Below are positions 7,769-13,357 of a stretch of 18,603 bases of DNA, in pieces. Position 1 is the stretch's first letter, and each line of letters begins with the position of its first letter. Both the position numbers and the translations under genes were made by a program. The notes beneath the pieces were generated by a model. The model saw only the letters and a list, made by a program, of their open reading frames with translations. It did no database searches and was not told where the DNA came from. The DNA lies in the NCBI GenBank assembly GCA_035550315.1, contig DASZPL010000089.1, positions 1 through 18,603 of the forward strand, written 5' to 3'. This DNA is from DASZPL01 sp035550315. GTDB taxonomy: Bacteria; Actinomycetota; Actinomycetes; JAFAQI01.

Positions 7769-8640
7769 CTGGCGAGCAGCAACCCGGCGGCCGAGAGCAC
7801 CGCGACGGCGAGTTCGAGCCGGCCGGTGCCGCCGAGCGCCGGGATCAGGCCGCGGCCGACGCTGCCGGCGCGCACCGCCATGATCGGCTCGCGGGCGAGC
7901 GGCACCGCCAGCACGGCGAGCAGCGGCCACCACGATCCGGCCGCGACCGGCAGGCCGACCGCCGCCAGCAGCAGGCCGAGCCCGACCGCGCTGACGAACA
8001 GCCGGCGGGTGCGTAGCTCGCCGAGCCGCACCGCGAGCGTCCGCTTGCCCGCGACCGCGTCGGTGGGCACGTCGCGCAGGTTGTTCACGACCAGGATCGC
8101 GACCGCCAGCGCGCCGGTCGCGGTGGCGCCGACCCACGCGGCCGCCGGCAGCGAGTGGTGCTGCACGTACGACGACCCCAGCGTCGCCGCCAACCCGAAG
8201 AACACGAAGACGAACAGCTCGCCCAGGCCCTCCGACGCGTACGGCCGGGGCCCGCCGCTGTAACCGAGCAGCGCCAGGAACGCCGCCGCGCCGAGCAGCA
8301 GCAGCCACCACGAGACGGTGGCCGCCAGCACCAGCCCGGCGGCAGCGGCGACCGTCATCGCGGCGGCCACGCCGACCAGCATCGCGCGCGGGCTGATCAG
8401 CCCGGTCGCCACCGCGCGCCGCGGGCCGGCGCGCTGCACCGTGTCGACGCCGCGCACGCCGTCGAAGTAGTCGTTGGCGTAGTTGACCGCTACCTGCACC
8501 GCGAGCGCGACCACCGCAGCCAGCGCGAACCGCCAGCCGACGATGCCGCCGTCGCTCGCGCCGGCAGCCGTGCCGACCAGCACCGGCGCCACCGACGCCG
8601 GCAGTGTGCGCGGCCGCGCCGCTTCCACCCAGACCTTCAC
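7765..8640 (-). CDS. menA: 1,4-Dihydroxy-2-naphthoate polyprenyltransferase MenA
   Basis: MenA is an integral membrane UbiA-family prenyltransferase that attaches the polyprenyl tail to 1,4-dihydroxy-2-naphthoate, giving demethylmenaquinone. It has 291 residues with about eight or nine hydrophobic segments. The two Asp-rich diphosphate/Mg sites are NYANDYFDGVRGVD from residue 53 and NNLRDVPTDAVAGKR from 186. The N-terminal ARPRTLPASVAPVLVGT is typical of actinobacterial MenA. I start at GTG 8640 because a GGAGG ribosome site at 8645-8649 precedes it and the protein then begins just before the conserved ARPRTLP motif. An ATG at 8664 would add eight residues and would place that ribosome site inside the gene. 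The gene heads the menA-menC-menD run and is divergent from menE. Confidence 0.92.
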   Translation of the reverse strand: MKVWVEAARPRTLPASVAPVLVGTAAGASDGGIVGWRFALAAVVALAVQVAVNYANDYFDGVRGVDTVQRAGPRRAVATGLISPRAMLVGVAAAMTVAAAAGLVLAATVSWWLLLLGAAAFLALLGYSGGPRPYASEGLGELFVFVFFGLAATLGSSYVQHHSLPAAAWVGATATGALAVAILVVNNLRDVPTDAVAGKRTLAVRLGELRTRRLFVSAVGLGLLLAAVGLPVAAGSWWPLLAVLAVPLAREPIMAVRAGSVGRGLIPALGGTGRLELAVAVLSAAGLLLAR

Positions 8641-8644
8641 GAAA

Positions 8645-8649
8645 CCTCC
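8645..8649 (-). promoter_or_regulatory. Ribosome binding site deciding the menA start
   Basis: GGAGG (followed by T) on the minus strand lies 4 nt before GTG 8640. It argues for the shorter MenA start over ATG 8664. It is one of the few strong Shine-Dalgarno sites in the window. Confidence 0.6.
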
Positions 8650-8655
8650 GTTGCT

Positions 8656-8661
8656 TACCGT
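8656..8661 (+). promoter_or_regulatory. Candidate -10 box for leaderless menE
   Basis: TACCGT fits TANNNT and ends 7 nt before the menE ATG at 8669, as expected for leaderless transcription. On the minus strand a TATGAC at 8660-8665 could be the menA -10, so the two divergent promoters would overlap. Confidence 0.4.
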
Positions 8662-8668
8662 CATAACG

Positions 8669-9811
8669 ATGTCAGCCGCCGAAACAGTCCGGCTCGTCGG
8701 CCTCGCGCTGCCGCCGGGCGCCGAGTTCGCCGCCGCCCTCGACGAGGCCTGGGCGCGCGGTGACGCCGTGCTGCCGCTGGATCCCGCGGCTCCGCCGGAT
8801 GCCAATGCCCGGCTGCGGCGGGACCTAACGGTGGGTGAGGCGGTCGCGCCCGGCACCGGCGTGGTCATCGCGACCTCGGGGTCGACCGGCGAGGCCAAGG
8901 GAGTGGTGCTGACCCGCGCGGCGCTGGCCGCCTCCGCGCGCGCCACCCACGACCGGATCGGCGCCGAGCCGGGCGACCGCTGGCTGTCGTGCCTGCCGTG
9001 GCATCACATCGCCGGACTGCAGGTGCTGCTGCGATCCCGGTTGCTGGGGCTGCCGATGGTCGTGCACGAGCGGTTCGATGTGGAGCGGTTCGCGGCGGCG
9101 GACGCGACGCTGGTGTCGCTGGTGCCCACCCAGCTCGCCCGGCTGCTCGACGCCGGCGTCGACTGGTCGCGGTTCCGGGTGGTGCTGGTTGGCGGCGCGG
9201 CGGCGGCGCCCGCGCTGATCGACCGGGCGCGCGCCGCCGGCGTACCGGTGGTGACGACGTACGGGATGTCCGAGACCTGTGGCGGCTGCGTGTACGACGG
9301 CCGCCCGCTCGACGGGGTCGAGGTCGATGTCGACGCCGACGGCCGGATCCGGTTGCGCGGCCCGATGCTGGCCAGTGGTTATCGCGGCCGACCCGACCTC
9401 ACCGCGGCCGCGTTCTCGGACGGCTGGTTCCGCACCGACGATCTCGGCCGGATCGACGACGGTCGGCTTGAGGTGCTCGGCCGAGCCGACGACGTCGTCG
9501 TCACCGGCGGGGAGAAGGTCGCGCCGGGCGCGGTGACTGCCGTGCTCGCCGGCCATCCCGGGATCGCCGACGTGGCGGTCGCGGGCGTGCCCGATGCCGA
9601 GTGGGGCCAGCGGCTGGTCGCGGTGGTGGTTGCGACGGCGCCCCTCGAGCTGGCCGGCATCCGGGACTGGTGTCGGGACCGGCTGCCGAAGGCCGCGGTG
9701 CCGCAGGGCTTGGTCGTCGTCGACGCGATCCCGCAGCTGCCGTCCGGCAAGCCCGACCGGCTCGCGATCCAGCAGCTGGCGGCCGGTTACTTGCGGCCGA
9801 GCGCCCGGTAG
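8669..9811 (+). CDS. menE: o-Succinylbenzoate-CoA ligase MenE
   Basis: MenE is an ANL-family adenylating enzyme that activates o-succinylbenzoate to its CoA thioester. It has 380 residues from ATG 8669. The ATP P-loop is TSGSTGEAKG at 69-78, the TTYGMSET motif is at 196-203, GWFRTDDLG is at 252-260 and the C-terminal hinge VLGRADD is near 269. LPSGKPDR holds the expected catalytic Lys361. The protein is short for the ANL family, as is usual for actinobacterial MenE, which has a shortened N-terminal region. The frame is open further upstream to 8483, but that is antisense menA sequence. It stands alone on the plus strand, divergent from menA, and its 3' end overlaps the UDP-glucose dehydrogenase gene by 25 bp. 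Confidence 0.93.
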   Translation: MSAAETVRLVGLALPPGAEFAAALDEAWARGDAVLPLDPAAPPDANARLRRDLTVGEAVAPGTGVVIATSGSTGEAKGVVLTRAALAASARATHDRIGAEPGDRWLSCLPWHHIAGLQVLLRSRLLGLPMVVHERFDVERFAAADATLVSLVPTQLARLLDAGVDWSRFRVVLVGGAAAAPALIDRARAAGVPVVTTYGMSETCGGCVYDGRPLDGVEVDVDADGRIRLRGPMLASGYRGRPDLTAAAFSDGWFRTDDLGRIDDGRLEVLGRADDVVVTGGEKVAPGAVTAVLAGHPGIADVAVAGVPDAEWGQRLVAVVVATAPLELAGIRDWCRDRLPKAAVPQGLVVVDAIPQLPSGKPDRLAIQQLAAGYLRPSAR

Positions 9812-11109
9812 GTCCAGCCGGCGTCGCGCCAGCGGTGCGGGTCGAGCGCGTTGCGGCCGTCGACGATGTTGCGCTGCGCGACGATCGTGCCGAGCAGCTC
9901 CGGCGCCAGGTCGCGGAACTCCTGCCACTCGGTCAGGTGCAGCACGATGTCGGCGTCGCGCGCCGCCTCGATCGCCGACGCGGCGTACTCCAGGTCCGGG
10001 TACGCGACCCGCGCCCGGTTCATCGCCCGGGGGTCGTACACCCGGACGGTCGCGCCGGCCTGGTGGATTCGTTGCGCCACGTCGAGTGCCGGCGAGTCGC
10101 GGATGTCGTCGCTGTTCGGCTTGAACGCCGCGCCGAGGACCGCGACCCGGCGATCGGTGAACGATCCGCTGAGCAGCTCGCGCGCCAGGTCGACCATTCG
10201 CGCGCGCCGCCGCAGGTTGATCGCGTTGATCTCGGACAGGAACGACACCGCGGGCTCGACGCCGAGCTCCTCCGCCCGTGCCATGAACGCGCGGATGTCC
10301 TTCGGCAGGCAGCCGCCGCCGAAGCCAAGGCCGGCGTGCAGGAAGCGGCCGCCGATCCGGGTGTCGTGGGAGAGCGCCTCGGAGAGCTTGGTCACGTCGG
10401 CGCCGGTCGCTTCGCACACCTCGGCCATCGCGTTGATGAACGAGATCTTCGTGGCGAGAAACGCGTTCGCGGCGACTTTCACCAGCTGTGCCGTCGCGAG
10501 GTCCGTGACGACGACCGGCGTGCCGGCCGCGATCGGCGCGGCGTACACCTCGCGCATCGCGGCCTCGCCCCGCGCGGAGCTCACCCCGAACACCAGCCGG
10601 TCGGGTCGCAGCGTGTCCTCGATGGCAAAGCCTTCGCGCAGGAACTCCGGGTTCCAGGCCAGCTCGACACCGTCGCCGGCCGGTGCCAGTGCCCGCAGCT
10701 GGTCGGCGAGGCGCTCCGCCGTGCCGACCGGGACCGTCGACTTCCCGGCGATGACGCACGGCCGGCGCAGCTCGGCGGCGAGCGAGGTCACGGCCGCCTC
10801 GACGTAGGACAGGTCGGCGGCGTTCCCGTCCGGGCGCTGCGGCGTGCCGACGCAGATGAAGTGCACGTCGCCGAACTCCGCCACCTCTTCCCATGACGTC
10901 GTGAACGCCAGCCGGCGGGTCGCGAGCGTCGTGCGCAGCATCGGCTCGAGCCCGGGCTCGAAGAACGGCACCTCACCGTTCGACAGCGCCTTGACCTTGG
11001 CCTCGTCGACGTCGATCGCGAGTACGTCGAACCCCAGCTCCGCCATGCAGACGGCATGGGTGGCGCCGAGATATCCGGTCCCGATGACGGTGAGCCGCGG
11101 ACGTGCCAC
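9787..11109 (-). CDS. UDP-glucose 6-dehydrogenase
   Basis: A full-length (440 residues) UDP-glucose/GDP-mannose dehydrogenase family enzyme, most likely oxidising UDP-glucose to UDP-glucuronate with two NAD+. The N-terminal Rossmann motif is GTGYLG at 10-15. NPEFLREG is at 153-160, VKVAANAF carries Lys211 and Asn215, and the catalytic Cys267 sits in GFGGGCLPKD. The C-terminal UDP-binding domain includes VLGAAFKPNSDDIRDSP. I start at GTG 11109, immediately before the Rossmann strand, rather than at 11229, because a TANNNT box lies exactly 6 nt upstream and the extra 40 residues look non-coding. UDP-glucuronate would feed surface polysaccharide synthesis. The gene is divergent from the FadE25-like gene and convergent with menE (25 bp overlap). 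GDP-mannose or another sugar nucleotide as substrate cannot be excluded. Confidence 0.92.
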   Translation of the reverse strand: MARPRLTVIGTGYLGATHAVCMAELGFDVLAIDVDEAKVKALSNGEVPFFEPGLEPMLRTTLATRRLAFTTSWEEVAEFGDVHFICVGTPQRPDGNAADLSYVEAAVTSLAAELRRPCVIAGKSTVPVGTAERLADQLRALAPAGDGVELAWNPEFLREGFAIEDTLRPDRLVFGVSSARGEAAMREVYAAPIAAGTPVVVTDLATAQLVKVAANAFLATKISFINAMAEVCEATGADVTKLSEALSHDTRIGGRFLHAGLGFGGGCLPKDIRAFMARAEELGVEPAVSFLSEINAINLRRRARMVDLARELLSGSFTDRRVAVLGAAFKPNSDDIRDSPALDVAQRIHQAGATVRVYDPRAMNRARVAYPDLEYAASAIEAARDADIVLHLTEWQEFRDLAPELLGTIVAQRNIVDGRNALDPHRWRDAGWTYRALGRK

Positions 11110-11115
11110 GCAAGC

Positions 11116-11121
11116 AGGGTA
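11116..11121 (-). promoter_or_regulatory. Candidate -10 box for leaderless UDP-glucose dehydrogenase gene
   Basis: TACCCT on the minus strand ends exactly 6 nt before GTG 11109, so the first transcribed base would be the G of the start codon. No Shine-Dalgarno sequence is present. Confidence 0.5.
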
Positions 11122-11135
11122 GGTGCTGGCCCACG

Positions 11136-11141
11136 TAGCAT
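11136..11141 (+). promoter_or_regulatory. Candidate -10 box for leaderless fadE25-like gene
   Basis: TAGCAT ends exactly 6 nt before GTG 11148. It mirrors the box of the divergent gene only 14 bp away, so both promoters share the 38-bp intergenic region (11110-11147). Confidence 0.5.
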
Positions 11142-11147
11142 CGAGCC

Positions 11148-12317
11148 GTGAATCCGGGGTTCGACACGTTCGTGCTGCCCGAGGAGCACCAGCTGCTCCG
11201 CAAGACGGTGCGCGACCTGGCAGAGACAAAGATCGCGCCGCGCGCGGCCGAGATCGACGAGACCGGCGAGTTCCCGTGGGACGTCTACCGCGCGCTGGTC
11301 GACGCCGAGCTGCACGCCGTGCACATCCCCGAGAAGTACGCCGGCAGCGGCGCCGACGCGATCGCGTCCGTGATCGTGATCGAGGAGATCGCGCGGGTGT
11401 GCGCCGCGTCCGCGCTGATCCCGATCGTCAACAAGCTCGGCACCATGCCGCTGCTGCTCGCCGCGAGCGAAGAGGTCAAGGCGACCTATTTGCCCCGGGT
11501 TGCAAGCGGCGAGGCGATGTTCAGCTACTGCCTGTCGGAGCCGGACGCCGGCAGTGACGCCGCCAGCATGAAGACCCGGGCGGAGCGCCACGGCGGCGAC
11601 TACATCCTCAACGGCGTCAAGCGCTGGATCAGCAACGCCGAGGTGTCGGAGCTCTACACCGTGATGGCGGTCACCGACCCCGATGCCGGCGCGAACGGCA
11701 TCTCGGCGTTCGTCGTCGAGAAGTCCGACGCCGGCGTGAGCTTCGGCGCCCCGGAGAAGAAGCTCGGCATCAAGGGCTCGCCGACCCGCGAGGTCTATTT
11801 CGACGACGTCCGGATCCCGGCCAGCCGGATGATCGGCGAGCCCGGCACCGGGTTCAAGACGGCGCTGCGGACGCTGGACCACACCCGGCTGACGATCGGC
11901 GCGCAGGCGCTCGGCCTCGCGCAGGGCGCGGTGGACTACTGCACCCGCTACGTGCAGGAGCGACAGCAGTTCGGCAAGCCGATCATCGAGTTCCAGGGCG
12001 TGTCCTTTTTGCTCGCCGACATGGCGATGAAGACGGAGGCGGCGCGCGCGCTGATCTACAGCGCCGCCGCCGCCAGCGAGCGGCAGGACCCGGGGCTGAC
12101 CTTCACCTCGGCGGCCGCCAAGTGCTTCGCCTCCGACACCGCGATGCAGGTCACCACCGACGGCGTGCAGCTGCTCGGCGGCTACGGCTACACCCGCGAC
12201 TTCCCGCTCGAGCGGATGATGCGCGACGCGAAGATCACCCAGATCTACGAGGGCACCAACCAGATCCTGCGGCTGGTGATGGCTCGCAACCTCGTGAAGG
12301 CGAACCCTGCCCGCTGA
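11148..12317 (+). CDS. Acyl-CoA dehydrogenase, FadE25-like
   Basis: A full-length (389 residues) FAD-dependent acyl-CoA dehydrogenase. The N-terminus begins FDTFVLPEEHQLLR. The FAD/substrate motif LSEPDAGSDAAS is at 129-140, KLGIKGSPTREVYFD follows, and the C-terminal QIYEGTNQI carries the expected catalytic Glu368. From memory it matches M. tuberculosis FadE25 (Rv3274c) closely along its length, with shared segments such as VNKLGTM, VMAVTDPD, GANGISAF and GEPGTGFKTAL. In that organism the gene also sits next to purE/purK, supporting orthology despite the men genes in between. The physiological substrate is not established by the sequence. GTG 11148 is the only sensible start and appears leaderless. 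The 3' end overlaps the ferrochelatase gene by 11 bp. Confidence 0.92.
   Translation: MNPGFDTFVLPEEHQLLRKTVRDLAETKIAPRAAEIDETGEFPWDVYRALVDAELHAVHIPEKYAGSGADAIASVIVIEEIARVCAASALIPIVNKLGTMPLLLAASEEVKATYLPRVASGEAMFSYCLSEPDAGSDAASMKTRAERHGGDYILNGVKRWISNAEVSELYTVMAVTDPDAGANGISAFVVEKSDAGVSFGAPEKKLGIKGSPTREVYFDDVRIPASRMIGEPGTGFKTALRTLDHTRLTIGAQALGLAQGAVDYCTRYVQERQQFGKPIIEFQGVSFLLADMAMKTEAARALIYSAAAASERQDPGLTFTSAAAKCFASDTAMQVTTDGVQLLGGYGYTRDFPLERMMRDAKITQIYEGTNQILRLVMARNLVKANPAR
12296..12300 (+). promoter_or_regulatory. Ribosome binding site supporting a CTG start for the ferrochelatase
   Basis: GAAGG lies inside the end of the FadE25-like gene, 6 nt before CTG 12307. It is the only Shine-Dalgarno-like sequence close to the ferrochelatase N-terminus. 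Confidence 0.4.
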
Positions 12318-13347
12318 CCCGCCCGGCCGGTTCGACGGCCTGCTGCTGCTGTCGTTCGGGGGACCGGAGGGTCCCGACGACGTGATGCCGTTCCTGGCCA
12401 ATGTCGTGCGCGGCCGCGACGTGCCGGCGGCCCGACTGCAGGTTGTAGCCGACCGCTACCAACAGTTCGGTGGCGTGTCGCCGATCAATGCGCAGAACCG
12501 TGAGCTGCTGGCCGCGATCCGCGACGACCTGACCGCGCACGGCATCGACCTGCCGGTCTACTGGGGCAACCGCAACTGGCATCCGTACGTCGAGGACGCC
12601 GTCGCGGAGATGGCCGCGGCCGGGGTCCGGCGCGCCCTGGTCTTCGTGACCTCGGCGTACTCGTCGTACTCCGCCTGCCGGCAATATCTCGACGACCTGC
12701 AGCGCGCGCGGGCTGCGGTGGGAGACACCGCCCCCGAGCTGCACAAGCTGCGCCACTACTTCGACCACCCCGGTTTCGTCGAGCCGCAGGCGGACGCGGT
12801 ACGAAACGCGGTCGCCGACATCGCGCCCGATCGGAGGGCGACCACGCGGCTGGTCTTCGTCGCCCACTCGTTGCCGGTTGCGATGGCCGTTGCCGCCGGG
12901 CCGGACGGCGGCCTCTACACCGCGCAGCTCGCCGCCGCCGCGGAGCTGATCGCGTCGGCCGGCGCGCCCGGCATCGGCTGGGACCTGGCGTACTGCAGCC
13001 GGAGCGGCCCGCCGTCGGTGCCGTGGCTCGAGCCCGGCATCAACGCCCACCTCGAGGCGCTCGCGGCCGACGGCGTCACCGACGTGATCGTGGTCCCGGC
13101 CGGGTTCGTCAGCGACCACTTCGAGGTGCAGTGGGACCTGGACACCGAGGCGGCGGCCACCGCGGCCCGGTTGCGGCTGCGGTTCGCACGGACGCCGACG
13201 CCGTCGACCGACCCGCGGTTCGTCGCGATGGTTCGCGAGCTCGTCCAAGAGCGGCGCGACCCCTCCGCACCCCGCCGGGCGCTGTCCGCCCTCGGCCCCT
13301 CGCATGACGTGTGCCCGTCGGGCTGCTGCCGGGTCGCCTCCGGCTAG
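12307..13347 (+). CDS. hemH: Ferrochelatase (probably coproporphyrin III type), CTG start
   Basis: Inserts iron into a porphyrin; in actinobacteria the substrate is normally coproporphyrin III, giving coprohaem. Key residues are His187 in FVAHSLP and Glu273 in FVSDHFEVQWDLD, at the expected spacing. Cys124 (YSACRQY) and C-terminal Cys336, Cys340 and Cys341 (VCPSGCC) are likely ligands of the [2Fe-2S] cluster of actinobacterial ferrochelatases. The conserved N-terminus LLLLSFGGPEGPDDVMPFL is encoded from about 12340, but the in-frame stop at 12295-12297 leaves no ATG, GTG or TTG before it. CTG 12307 gives a normal N-terminus (346 residues), has GAAGG 6 nt upstream, and overlaps the fadE25-like stop by 11 bp. 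Starting at GTG 12382 would delete the GGPEGP motif. The identity is firm; the start is inferred. Confidence 0.88.
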   Translation: MPADPPGRFDGLLLLSFGGPEGPDDVMPFLANVVRGRDVPAARLQVVADRYQQFGGVSPINAQNRELLAAIRDDLTAHGIDLPVYWGNRNWHPYVEDAVAEMAAAGVRRALVFVTSAYSSYSACRQYLDDLQRARAAVGDTAPELHKLRHYFDHPGFVEPQADAVRNAVADIAPDRRATTRLVFVAHSLPVAMAVAAGPDGGLYTAQLAAAAELIASAGAPGIGWDLAYCSRSGPPSVPWLEPGINAHLEALAADGVTDVIVVPAGFVSDHFEVQWDLDTEAAATAARLRLRFARTPTPSTDPRFVAMVRELVQERRDPSAPRRALSALGPSHDVCPSGCCRVASG

Positions 13348-13350
13348 CGT
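13345..13350 (+). promoter_or_regulatory. Candidate -10 box overlapping the ferrochelatase stop codon
   Basis: TAGCGT contains the ferrochelatase TAG stop as its first three bases and ends 7 nt before GTG 13358, the proposed start of the acetoacetyl-CoA synthetase gene. It may let that gene be transcribed as a leaderless message. Confidence 0.35.
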
Positions 13351-13357
13351 CACCACT

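Noticed and set aside
5465..8263. A 932-codon open frame on the plus strand opposite menD, menC and menA
   Set aside because: Its product is Ser/Arg/Thr/Pro-rich with no domain, and the opposite strand encodes three enzymes with complete catalytic motifs. Long antisense frames are expected at this G+C.
8825..10894. A 689-codon minus-strand frame across menE and the UDP-glucose dehydrogenase gene
   Set aside because: The product is Arg/Gly/Ala-rich and low in complexity, and both real genes here have full family motifs in other frames.
12290..12320. Frameshift or sequencing error at the ferrochelatase 5' end
   Set aside because: Both the end of the FadE25-like protein and the ferrochelatase N-terminus read well as given, so no error is required; it remains possible and is noted as a test.
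10788..12401. A 537-codon minus-strand frame opposite the FadE25-like gene
   Set aside because: It has no recognisable motifs. It is a shadow of the acyl-CoA dehydrogenase, whose catalytic Glu and FAD motifs are clear on the plus strand.
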